DNA from: Scleropages formosus
Taxonomy: Eukaryota > Chordata > Actinopteri > Osteoglossiformes > Osteoglossidae
DNA length: 64,000 nucleotides
Assembly: GCF_900964775.1 (NCBI RefSeq)
Contig: NC_041825.1
Coordinates: 9,053,001 to 9,117,000, forward strand
Reading direction: 5' to 3'
Shown: piece after piece, positions 46,130-57,561 of the stretch
How the letters are laid out: each line of letters starts with the position of its first letter
Position numbering within the stretch: the first letter of the stretch is position 1
The notes under the pieces: generated by a model
What the model was told of the DNA's origin: nothing
The model's database searches: none
Seen by the model: the letters and a program-made list of their open reading frames with translations, nothing else
Program-made: the position numbers and the translations under genes

Positions 46130-48848
46130 TTTATTAAATACCTCTGGTTTTAATACATCAAAAAACAAACAGTATATCAACTCATATTTGTGCAAAATCA
46201 AATACAGAAAGTAACAAACATTTAGTATCAGGTATTTGATTAAGTCATTGTAATGTTACAAGTAAACAGTACATGGAATGGACTGTAACCATCCCCTACA
46301 TTAACTAATACAAAAAGGCAATATGGACTGTAATACGAGGCACCGGATCGCCAGCAATCAAAAGCAAAAATTTCACCTAAAACTCAATTCAGTTCAGGAA
46401 AACACAAAATATATGTATAAAGTGGAAAATCTGAAAATATAGTTTGTTATATCATGTATGTAAAACAGAGGAATCAGTAGTTAATATAGCAAGTTTCTTA
46501 ATCCTGTTACTTTGTTTACTTGGGGCCATCAAGGTTCGTGTACCTCAGTAAACAGAAGTATAAGAAAATAAAATTGCACTGAAGAAAAATCAAGATTTTT
46601 TCGGCAGTTAAATGTTCAGTATTATGGCTTCTCTAAAATTACATTCAAACAACATACAGCATAGCAATACATAGTGTTTAATTGAGCAAATACCTCCTCT
46701 AAGCGGCTACAAGTCAATTATTCTTTTTACGTGGGCACCACGGCCCTGCCAGCTTTATTGCAATGAACTTTCCCTAATATTTGAAACTGCTGACATCAAC
46801 GTCAAACAGAAATCTCTCATATTTGCAATGGGTTCATCTGAACACACTGGGTCATAATGTTACAAACATTCACGTTAAAACTTTTTGAAGATTAAGAACA
46901 TTCTTTAGTTTAACTGTGTTTTCCTGGACAATTTTCAGCTATTCATTTGTTGCTCAGCTACAGGAACCAGCGTTTGCACAGTCAGCTCTGAGATGACAGT
47001 TAAAAAAAAAAAATAAAAGTAGGAATGTGGCACCACATTAATTCAACTCACTTCCACAGTGTTTGCAGCTCATGCCTTGTGTTCCTGAGTGGTGTGGTGA
47101 ACAATGACTTGATGACAAAAGTTGCATGTTTGAGATAAATCAGTCAACAATCTACGCTAAGAATTTGTGAAGATCATGTATTTTTACTTCCATTATTCAT
47201 TTTTAAGAATTTTTAGCATAGCTTGCAGTTAGTCTTACAGATTCTTATTATAGCTATATCTGAGACTTGTACAAAACCTACCCAGTGAATAAATCAAGGT
47301 ACATCTCTATTATATCTGTACTATACACAGCTTTGTCTGAAGTTACTACAGAATCTCACCCATGAATAAACTGAGGGCTGCCTATATTAATCTTTTTAAT
47401 AATTGAGACAGTAGTTGGATTTAGGAAAACAGTTATGCAAACACTGGCAGTTTCAATTGTGTTTGTAAGCAGAGGACCCAGTGTTTTAAAATGTACGGTT
47501 AAATGAGCCACACCGTCCCAGAAAGAGTCAAGATTACATCCAGTCAACTAAAATAAGAAAGACATAATACTACAGCCATAACCCACATCACAACCAGCTG
47601 CATACAAGTCAAAATATCGACATTCATGCACACTTCAAAAAGATTTTCACACAAACTTCAAAACACTCAGCAATCAGAAAGACAGAAGGGAACAAGTATA
47701 ATCCATGTAGCATGCAATATTTTGCAAATATTTGCAACAATTTCACATTAGAACATTAATTTCATTTATAATACTAAGGGCAAGTGGTTTATTTACTTAT
47801 GTAATCCTGAATGTAATGTAATTAGAAACGCACTGGATAAAAGATGAGGATCACACCTTTATAAGGACAAACTGTAATAATCCTCGTGCTTCAGCGCAAG
47901 CATTACAATTTAAAAAAAAAAAAAATGAAAACGAGTGCATTTGTTCACGAGCGGATATGCACGTGTAGCGGACGAAATAGAACGAAAACGTGAGTGAAAG
48001 GTGAGAGAGGAAAAATGTTTCATCGATAAGTAATCTGCTTGTGAAAGAAAGCTCCTCCCACAGCTCTCGTCATCCTCTCCGCATCTCTATCGCGTCAGCA
48101 ATCCGAAGGCAACAGGACGGCGTAAAGAAATCACGGCCAGGCCGCAGCTCCGTGCCTCCATTCGTTCCTGACTCATAACCTCAAAATTAGCAACATTCAA
48201 TTAAGCTCAATTTTCACAGTCTTTTCCATGTGCTTCATTTCTGCATTCGGGGTCTTTCCCCCCGACGTGACGCATCCCGCAAAACAGTGATCAAAAGGAC
48301 AGTACGTCGATAAGCCGCTAAACTAAGCTGTGGTTTTTAAAAAAATGGTTTAGTCAATCGAACGACAACCTCGGACAAACAGGTAAAATCGTACCAGCAT
48401 CCCCGTGCTTTTAGTAACGTAATTTCAATAACACGACGACAGTATGGCGCAAGAAGCACCACCACATGCACGCCTTAAAATAATTCTAACTAGAATAAAA
48501 ATGCACACTGACAACCACGCATCCTGTGATACACGATAAATTTGCTTAGTAATAAAACCTCTCTCAAGGGCGGTTCAGGGGTTTCTGCTCCAAACACAGA
48601 TTTCCAGTGATATGGCTCTCCAGTTACATGTAGTGATCAAACGGTAACAACACACAAAACCAAAACAAAGAAACCACAGTTAATCAACAGCACCTGCATT
48701 ACGCAACTCGTCAAACCAAACCCGAAACGCGTCTAAACGAAAGAATCAAAATAATTCACATTTTTCCTCGTCTCCTTTTCTCGCCAAGACGGACGGACCT
48801 TTGATTTGAGATACCGGCATTGCGATCACGTGCTTGACGAATTCAGGC
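46130..48848 (-). other. Probable long SMCR8 3' UTR
   Basis: About 2.7 kb with no coding sequence and no SINE follows the SMCR8 stop codon. On the minus strand AATAAA occurs at 46130-46135, a good candidate for the 3' end. Human SMCR8 also has a several-kilobase 3' UTR. Freedom from SINEs over this length stands out in this window. Confidence 0.55.
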
Positions 48849-51800
48849 TTAAATTTTGTACACGAAGCTGGTGACATAACTAAAGCCAAAGACCGGTGGA
48901 CGAACCCCCTTTCCAGAGCCGTGCAGGTAGTAGCACTTGATGAGCTCGGACAGAAAGTGTAAAACGTGGCAGTCATCCTGATCGTAGCCCAAGTGGTGCA
49001 GGAACTTCATCCTGCGGGTTGCCACGACGTCGTCGTCTTCGCCGCCGTTAATGGGCAGGTGGAGATGATGGCAAAATGTGAAGAGGAAGGCCTTGGCACA
49101 GAGCTGCGTCAGCATGCTCTGCACGTGCAAGAAGTAGGTGGCGCCGCGCTTGATCTGCGTCCTGTGGTCCACCAGCCGTTCCATTAAGGTACCTTTGTAG
49201 GGTGGGCAGCGTAGCGTCTTGTTATCGGCATCCAGGATGCTGACGTAGCGGCTGTAACGCTTCAGGGAGTGGAGCACGCTGGACCCCGTGGGAGAGGCCA
49301 TCCTGGGAAATGAAACAAGGGCCCGTTACTCGAAAAGATGACGGAAGGTTACGGAACAATCCTGCACCTGGGAGCACTCGCCGTGCACATGGTGACCGCT
49401 AGTATTGGCTTTATTAAAAATTAACCTTTACTTTACATTGTACATCACTTTCGAGACGAAAGGGCCTGCTCGATGTCAGGCAGCGTAGTGGCCGGAGCCA
49501 CTGCCGCTGCCTTTACATCTGAAGGTCACAGGTTCAAATCTCACCCACTACTGTAAAACCCTCGAGCAAGGTACTTAATCTTAATTGCTCACCAAAAATT
49601 ACCCCGGTAAATAAATGTAGGTACATTAACACTAAGTCACTTTGGAGAAAAAAGTGTCAGCTAAATGAATGAATGTTTTTCCACTAGATTTGTATTACAT
49701 GATTTTTTTTTAAAAAATCAAGAAGTAACGTGAAATTTAGTCGAGGCGTAGGATAATTGAGTCACGTTGAGTTCCCTCATTATTATTGTACACTTTCGAA
49801 GGTTAATGCACGGAAACCGATTAAGGGCGGTGATTATTAATGCATAACACGGCTCAGCCGGGACATTGTGCATTAGCGGCGCAACACCCACATCACACTT
49901 CCTTTCACAAAGTGCCGCTGACGTCACGGTCAACAAGATCCCAGAGGCTCCCGGATCAAGCGAAATTAAAGGTCACGTCTAACGGCAGCAAACGTCTGCA
50001 GAGGCCAAGCGGCTCCGCGAGGTGAGCCGTACGCTGGCTCTGGGTTCGTATTTAAAAAGAAAAGATTAGGAGACACAAATGCCTCATTGTTAAATCAACG
50101 CATTTAAAAAAATAAAATTATCGGCGACACAAACTAGACTTGCAAAATTGGGACAGCCCCGAAAATTTCACACTAGGTTTCTGCACACATTCTATTCACA
50201 TTACTATTCTCTCTCTCTCACACACACCATCTGTTAAACACTTGCCGTTTGTACTTTCACAAGGTTTGTTCTCCAGCATTTGCAAACTCGATATAATCTC
50301 TTGCCGCATGTTCGCTATGTTTCGGAACATGAGAGGGGCATTATGCCCGCTAATCTAAGATTGAGTTTATTTAGACCTTGTGCTAGAAGACTTCAGCATA
50401 TTTGTCCTTGAACTATAAAAGAAGTCTCACAATTAAATGTTTATGAATTCAATTCAATACACCTTCAAAGCTTCAACTTCCAATTTTACCTCAATGCAGC
50501 AAACACCTAGAAAAAACTAGACTGACAGAAGAAATGTACCTTTAATTTCTTTTTTTTTTTTTTTGTTATGGACATTAATTTCTGACAAAATTAATGATAG
50601 GACCAGTAAAGAAATAACAAAAGCGCTGAATAATCACTATTCTCTTTCATAGCAATCAGAACCATATATCACGCAGAAAATTATTACCGCAGCTTTTACC
50701 CCCATGCTTATTTACATGCTTGGTTACGCAACACAACTTACTTGTGAATGCCAATAAGCTTCCAGTTCTGCAGGTCTGACAGATGGAAAGGAGACGAGAG
50801 CCAGGGTTTCACGGATTCGCCATACTTCCCAAGATTGGGTAAATAAATTGTTAAAGCACTGACCAGCTTCCTCACGGTCCCTTCGTCGGTTCCCAAAACC
50901 ACGAGGGTCCGTCCACTAAGAAGGCAAAATATGGCTTGCTGGGCAAAGGGATATTGTCTGATGAATCTTATAGCACTTTGACCGGCCTTCTTCTTCTGCT
51001 TCACAGTAACGGGGCTGCCGTAGAGAAAAGGTGAGCATGTCCTATCGGAGCTTGTAGAGGCACTCATGAAGCTGGTGCTGTCAGAGAGGTCGTCCAGATT
51101 CATCCTGGATGTCTCATCTAGAAGATAAGTTGGGTTCGGCTCATGAGAAAGCCCAGCCAGAGGATCTTCGCAAATGTTTGCATCGTCGAGAACAAAATCC
51201 ACCTGCAAAGGAAGATCCCTCTGACAGCAAGGCCGGGGCTCCTGTTTGACCACTCCATTGGCACAGCACTCCTGTGCTAGCTCTGGGGAAGGCTCTTCAT
51301 ACGCAAGACCTTCCTGCCCCATGCAACAGGTTGCATCCACCTGGACCGACGTCCCCGTTTTATAAACACATTCATCCTGCACATCCGTACCTGGATTCAC
51401 AGGAAACATCTGTCCACTTGTGCGGTCCTCAACCGCGTCCGTGGAATCTTCCTCATGAATGGCAGAAGGATATGATGCTCTCAGATCCTCAGGTATAATG
51501 GAGTCTGTAGTGCTGAGGACTTCAATGCTGTCTTCGCTGTTGGCCCTCTTGGTGACAGTTCTCCTCCTGACTCTGAGCAGCTGAGGTGATGGAACATTTG
51601 CCATATTTTCAGAATTCACCTGCGATCCCTGAGCTTTAAAAGACTTCTCAGTACCAAGGACTTCAATGCTCTCGCCACTGCTCAAGCTCCCTTTCATTGC
51701 AGCATCAGTTCCTTCATCTAAGTTATCCTGTGCGATTTCACAGGGGATGGAATCGGTCATCTCCACTTCCTGAGGGCCGCCTTCACCGGTTTCTGGCTCC

Positions 51801-53077
51801 ATTTTTATAGGAACCGTCTCTACACAGGAGGTATAAGAATCCAGACTCAGAGGTTCACCTGACGGGACGGAAGCAGGAGGAGGTAGATTGTCGAGCAAAC
51901 ACTCGTTCCCACTACAAAATTGTTTTACATTCTCATCTTCCTCCCAAGTGCTAAAATCTTCAAAGAGGAAGTTTGTGACTTTCTGTTTCTTCAGCAGGGC
52001 TTGTTCTATCTGGTTTGTGTAGATATTGCAGAGATCCCCTCTGAACGTCTTTTCAATCTGCTTCAGCTGATCCATTGTTTGGTGGAAGAAGTACAAGTCG
52101 CACAGCTCTTCCAGCGTTTTCAAGCGTTTATCGAAGCATTTAGCCGACTTTGCTTTTATTAGCTGAGGGGTGTACGAGGGCCTGCGCTGATTTGTAGGGT
52201 CGTCCAGCTCACCTCGAGCCACAGATTCACTTTCGGGGTCCCTATGCAAGTCAGCAGATTCGACCAAGCTGTCCGAGTCATACGGCAAAAACTCGGGGTC
52301 TTTCATTTTTCTGTTTGGGTAGGACGTGATTTGCTTCAGGAGATCTTTATGCTCATAGATAGACTTTTCAACATTGGCTAGTTCATTAGCTTTTTCTATT
52401 GCTTGCGTCGAATAGCAGCCGTTGTTCAGTTTCTGGAGTTCCGTCTCCCTGTGCAGGACAGCTCTGGTGTATTCCAGGTCCTTCAGTTTCTTTTCAATCT
52501 CGTTGGCGAACGCCTTGCGGTTTCCAGTTTTCAGACACTCGGAGGCTTTCGAGAACTCCGACGACAGCTGGAGGAACTGCCGCATGATCTTCCGCTCGTC
52601 AGCTGACACGTAGGCCATGCAGAAGGGTCGCACAAAACCGCGGGCCTCCAAGTCGTAGAGCGTGAGGTGGTGCACGTACGCGAACGCTCCTTCTTTCGAG
52701 TCCCCGAGCACGACTTTGGAGTCTTCCACAAAGTTGAGTTTCGGGTAGCTGCACCCGGGCGGGTGTCCCACGAAGGAGGCTTGGTAGTCCACAGACATTA
52801 TGCGCAGGGAGAAATAGTTGAGGTCGAAAGTGCCGCACGCCTTCGGTCCATCCGGGACGGTGAGCAAGGGCTGCGGACCAACCTGTTCCGAGAACTCCGA
52901 GATGAGGATGAAATCCCTGGCGAACTTTGCATAGGACGTCTTTGACCAGGGGTTTGCGTTTCCACAGTACGGAAAGAGAGGCACGGAGAACTCCTCGGGC
53001 AGCTGCGAAGGTTCTACGTAGGAGTCCACGACATCGTTCTCTTTGGTAAAAGCCAGCAAGTCGGGGGAGCCGATCAT
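48849..53077 (-). CDS. smcr8: SMCR8, DENN-type subunit of the C9orf72-SMCR8-WDR41 complex, 2 exons
   Basis: Minus-strand exons are 53077-50742 and 49302-48849, 2790 nt in all (929 aa; human 937). The intron joins a split Lys codon at the same place as in human. The N-terminal longin/DENN half is almost invariant: SRDFILISEFSEQ in human is ARDFILISEFSEQ here, followed by VGPQPLLT, FDLNYFSLRIMSVDYQASFV, LNFVEDSKVVLGDSKEGAFA and YDLEARGFVRPFCMAY. The middle is acidic and Ser-rich with KGSLSSGESIEVLGTEKS. The C-terminal DENN part holds FIRQYPFA, LLSGRTLVVLG, DHRTQIKRG and FCHHLHLP and ends in YKI. SMCR8 acts in the cytosol and at lysosomes as part of a complex with GAP activity toward small GTPases and regulates autophagy and ULK1. 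The start context fits human MISAPD (MIGSPD here). Confidence 0.98.
49303..50741 (-). other. SMCR8 intron
   Basis: A single 1.44-kb intron with donor GTAAGT and acceptor CCCAG. It contains a SINE (49477-49675, plus strand), a palindromic CRE-like TGACGTCA at 49919-49926 and T runs near 50550. No coding sequence is seen. Confidence 0.85.
49477..49675 (+). repeat. SINE family B
   Basis: A full copy in the SMCR8 intron. B box CACAGGTTCAAATCTC. Confidence 0.8.
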
Positions 53078-53100
53078 GTTTCCAGTCTTTGAGCTGATGA

Positions 53101-53142
<42 letters not shown>

Positions 53143-53700
53143 CTACGCCTACGGTGCGTTTGCAGTCACCAAGTTCCACGCTGTCCATACTAACTGAGGA
53201 GATGTCAGGGACACGCACAGAGAGCGCGCGTCTACTGCTGAAGCCACAAGGTGAACATTCAAGTTGTTAATAAAACGCCATTTTCTGCTCGGGATCGATC
53301 GACGGTGCCTCGTCGCGGCGGTGTGCGGCTGTCGAACGCGCCGACAGGGGCAGCACAGCCACAGGGCAGCAGGCAGTCGGCGCACAGACGCCGTCACTCA
53401 CAGCTCAGCGCGAGCAGCTCTCACGCGGCGGACGACCGCTCCATGCCCGCGATCCAGCCTTTCCGCTTCACGCCCGTCCTTCCGCTCGCCGGAGACGCGC
53501 ACGGGGGCAGGCGACGGTGCGGAAGCGCCCGGAGAGTCGCTGACACACGTGAAGGCGGCAGCGCGCAGAACCGGCCATGTCGAGTCGAGTCGTGTGACGC
53601 GCAGGAGACGAGGAAGAGCCCACTCTTCTTTGTGCCGCGAGCGAAACCGCGTTTCGTTCACAATTACAGACAAAGCTGGCACCGCAGGCGTCGTAAATAC
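53078..53700 (-). promoter_or_regulatory. SMCR8 5' UTR and CpG-rich promoter
   Basis: The start codon is followed upstream by a (GT)17 tract (53105-53138 on the plus strand, AC in the mRNA sense). DNA from about 53200 to 53660 has dense CpG. No introns are needed between ATG and promoter. The TSS is not determined. Confidence 0.55.
53105..53138. repeat. (GT)17 microsatellite in the SMCR8 leader
   Basis: It lies 27 bp upstream of the SMCR8 ATG and would be transcribed as an AC run if the leader is unspliced. Confidence 0.95.
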
Positions 53701-55140
53701 GCTTCTAATTTTTTTTTTCTTTTTTATTCACGGACTTGTCATTTACACATAGTTGGTTAATATTTATTCAACGTAATGCGGTTAGTTATATCGAAATACT
53801 TCCTGACATTAAAACTGATTTGAGATCAGTTTAGCTCTCATCGTGTCCTCGCCTATGTCACCGCAACCAGGGGAGACACTGATCCGGGATCGGCGGGCAC
53901 AGTAATTGCAAATATGTGGACTTCGGTGTTTTTAAATACGTAGTTGCGTGAACGGCACACGAAACCAGTTCAAGTAAAACCTGAGTGTAAAAACGTAGTA
54001 CAATGACCCTTCACCTTGTTCTTCCTCGTCTTTCTGTGCACCAGCGGAGACTGAATCGTACAGGGATCAACGTCAATTTGGAGCGAGAAATGATTAAAAT
54101 ATAAAGATAAATTACTTATTGCAATGCTAGGAGTGTTTGTAGACTTGCGCGACTAAAATCATGGTCTTAAAGTTGTCATTATCCTCTGAGACCATGACGT
54201 TTATTTCGTTGTGCACTACGTGACACATTTAGCATATCTCCCGAAGGTACTTGCAACAATCACAATGCCTTGTATTTTGGCACCTTATAAAAGACATCAT
54301 ATGCTTTTAAATTATACCACGTGCGTGTGAATGGGGCTCGAACAACTTTCTATGAATCATGGTGTTTTGCTGGATCTCACGAGGATATAGTGAGAGGAAC
54401 CGCTAGCATTAGCATTATTAGCATTAGCATAGCAAGCTAGCAGATTATTTGACGGCGAGCGAAGATCTACGCGGTCAAATCCACCTTCCAGCTGCCTAGT
54501 AGGAGAAGGGAAAAAAAAACGGACCTTAACTTAAGACTTTACGTGACTGTCCTGCTTTGGGATAATTCATGTCAGAATTACAGAAAATAAACAGCCCGCC
54601 AGTGAGTCACAGGAGGGGAAATTTCGTAATTAACCGGATTTACTTCAAACAAACCAGTGTCCAGTCACGTCTCGAATGGCTTTTTTCCGAGTTTCAGCAC
54701 TGACACTTATCCACAGTTGTCGTCCTTCGTAATGTTAACTTACATTGTGAAGGCTAAATATAAGAGGAGTTAACTATACAATAAGTAAATGTAAGGGGCA
54801 GTTATTTTACTTTGCACAGATCTTTGCCAGTTCAGTAGTGTGCACTTGATGCGCGATATAAAACAAACCTTTATTTACAGTCTCCTGTTAAGTCTTAAGT
54901 CTGTGCAGAGTTTAGATGTTCTCCTGTGTTCACATGGGTTTCCTCTCCTTCCAAAGAGTGGGTCGGGTCAGCAGCTAAGTTGCATGTGTGTGATTGTCCT
55001 GTGATAAACTTATCTTGTCCTGGGTGTACCCTGCTTTACACTATGCTGGAACACACCACTGCATTGAATTAGCAGTTATTTAAAATGGTAGGGGAAAAAA
55101 AAATATAGATGGGATAGGACAAATTAAAACTATTTCAAAC
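53700..55140. other. SMCR8-MIEF2 interval
   Basis: There is no coding sequence. It holds tandem GCATTA-type hexamers at about 54405-54435 and a degenerate SINE-like stretch at 54903-55062, and is otherwise unique. In human, as I recall, TOP3A lies between SMCR8 and MIEF2; no TOP3A exon is visible here. Confidence 0.5.
54903..55062 (+). repeat. Degenerate SINE-like stretch, family D
   Basis: Weak matches to the family D body: GATGTTCTCCTGTGTTCACA, GGGTTTCCTCTCC and TGTCCTGGGTGTACCCTGC. Confidence 0.5.
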
Positions 55141-55143
55141 ATC

Positions 55144-55149
55144 TTTATT
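55144..55149 (-). terminator. Candidate MIEF2 poly(A) signal
   Basis: AATAAA on the minus strand lies about 430 nt after the MIEF2 stop codon. It is the nearest clear signal I noted. Confidence 0.45.
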
Positions 55150-55574
55150 TTATATTTATAATCAACACTGGTTGTATAGACATTCGCTTTCAGCTAGAAA
55201 GATTTACACATGTCCAAGGACTCAAATCAGCTATCCCAGAATACAGCAGCAGGATTAAGTGCACCAAGTGAATATGTCTTTAAAATAAATAGGCAAATTA
55301 TGCAAAACAAAGTTAGTTTGCAATCTATTAATGTTTTTTGCATTCTATATTACAAAAATTCTGCAAGAATTTTTACATCAACAAATACATGTACAATTTG
55401 CAAACAGTACTAGGAAAACAGTGAAAAAAAAAAAAATCAGTAAAATCTAAGTTTTAGCTTCATTTCTTAAAAATGTGGCTTTTATTCTGCAAGCATCTTG
55501 ACTAGGAGGTGCCTAGGTTTTAGAGTCATTTCATAAGTTGTGTAGGAATTAGAAATTGTTTGTATTGCTCATTA

Positions 55575-57541
55575 TTATGCCTGAAGTAGCATTTCTGGCT
55601 CTGACACAGCACAGTACAGAAGAAAACCCATTTCATCGATCTCCTCTTCCTTAAACTCCGACAGCAAATTCACAGTTTGCTTGAAGTAGCTGGGTAGACA
55701 ACCAACTTCAAGGTAACCGATGATTTCTGCGATTGCCTGCTGAAACCTATCGGCGAGAGCAGCCTCTGTCCAGTCAGACTCCTTGTCGCTGAGGTGTAGA
55801 ACTACATTGGTCAGGTGCTGACCAGACAGTCTCCTCAGCGATGGGCTGCTTCTGCACACAGTCTTCAGGATTTTCACGCACTTCTTCCGAACACCACCAT
55901 CCACTCCATCCAGTTCAGCAAGCTTGGTAGTCTCAGCAGTATAAAAACTCTGGTACCATAAGTTGTCAAAATTACCAGTGACCTCCAGCTGCGCAGTCAA
56001 GACAGTGTCATTCAGCTGTACGGTGGGCAGTATGCTGATGAACAGATGGCTTTTCTGATTCAGTACTTCCAGCTTCAGTTCCTGGGACCCCAACACTGGT
56101 CTAACCACACAGTCCAAAGTACTACTGAGAGATGGCCAATTCATGGTTTCCATCACAGTCTTGTTTAGGACCTCCACTATCAACCTGGAGGAAAGGTATC
56201 CTCCCACTGAGTATTTGTCCCAGAAACTGCGACCACGGGGGAAATACTCCAGGTTAAGTCGACGGACCATCCAGAATTGAGGGTTACCCAGGATAGTATC
56301 CTCACCAGGAATCAGCTGCCAAAGACTATCCTCAATTTGCAAAGGCACCAGAAGACAGGCATGATCTGCAGCGACCACCTGGAAGTCATCCACTAAGGAT
56401 CCTCCCAGGTGCATTTCCCCCAGGGGCATGTCAGGATGCTTAGTGTGAAGGAAGCCTTGGATCTCTGTGCATATGTCCAAAGCCTGCTGCTGTGCCTTGT
56501 TCACATCCTCTACAGAGAGGACTGCATGGCTCTGGTAGTAGTGCTGGAGCCTCTCCTGGAGAGTAACACACAACTGCTGCCTCTTTACTTTGGAATTTGG
56601 CTTCTCTGGCACCTCCGATGACTTGTTTAATTCAGCTGAAAAATAAGACTTATTGAGTTGTGGCAAACAAATTCTTTTCTCAAAATAATTGTGTAACAAG
56701 AACATTTTCAAATGATCTTAGAAACATCCAAAAACAAACTACAATAATGGATAACATCCTACACTATGAAGTCAAAGCTTAATAAAAATTAAAAAAAAAA
56801 GTACATTTATTAATTCAGATGGCATTCTTGTCCATATTAACTTAATGTTAAGCTGGGTAATTTTTTTTACTAAAGTAATCAAGGCAAGTTTTTCATCATT
56901 CATTTTATCAAGCTATGTGGACTGAAGGTACTGGAACAGGAGGTGGAATCTAAACCTGGGTCCTTCAAGGGCGATACAGCAGCTCTAATTAGTATGCTAC
57001 TGCTGCCTATTTTTACATTTATTAGACACTTTTCTCCAACATGACATTCTCAACTTAGAGAATAAAAAAGTGGTACCTTTATGTGCCTTGGTGGCAGCTA
57101 CAATCTGTTTCATCACCACCCCCTCGATGCCTTTCTTCAGAAGCTTGGGGGAAGCACTGACCAAGCTCAGCTCCTCCCAGCTGTCCATTAGCTTTTGGTC
57201 CGATTTTTCACCATCGAGAGGTTTGCCGGCACGTTCGATCAGCTGTGACAGCACATTGAAGTGGCATTGCTACCATCAGTTCTCTTACATATGGGTGTCT
57301 AAAGTGATCCACATTCAGACAAATTAAATACATTCAAGTAATCTTAATGGCTTTCATTTGGTTTATTGGGCTTTTCCTGTGAAAATCAGTACAGTTTTTT
57401 GCTTACCCGTTTAACAGCCAAGGTGGCTATTCCCAGCACTGCTGCTCCCCCTACTCCAAGCACAAGTCGTGCATTGGCCAGCAGGAAGTCTATCACTGCT
57501 CCAATACCATCCTCCCCTCTCCTCTTTCCTTGGTGGCTCAT
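55575..57541 (-). CDS. mief2: MIEF2 (MiD49), mitochondrial fission receptor for DRP1, 3 coding exons
   Basis: Minus-strand coding exons are 57541-57407, 57242-57077 and 56635-55575, 1362 nt (453 aa; human MIEF2 454). A non-coding exon likely ends at 59598 (donor GTAAGTAAG); the coding exon begins at about 57561. The N-terminus has a signal-anchor helix at about residues 25-43 (ANARLVLGVGGAAVLGIATL), nearly identical to human, which places it in the mitochondrial outer membrane. A linker with DSWEELSL follows, then a nucleotidyltransferase-like fold with GGSLVDD (178-184), YFPRGRSFWDK, VGGYLSSR and the NLLSEFKEEEIDEMGF end. The family recruits DRP1. The linker resembles MIEF2, whereas parts of the C-terminal domain are as close to MIEF1. 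Linkage with SMCR8 and FLII decides for MIEF2. Confidence 0.94.
56802..57000 (-). repeat. SINE family B, degenerate
   Basis: It lies in the MIEF2 intron between coding exons 2 and 3. The tail and head are recognisable, but the B box has decayed. Confidence 0.65.
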
Positions 57542-57561
57542 GTCTCACTTTCTCACAGCCC

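Noticed and set aside
53700-55140. A TOP3A remnant between SMCR8 and MIEF2
   Set aside because: No topoisomerase-like peptide was found in any frame I read.
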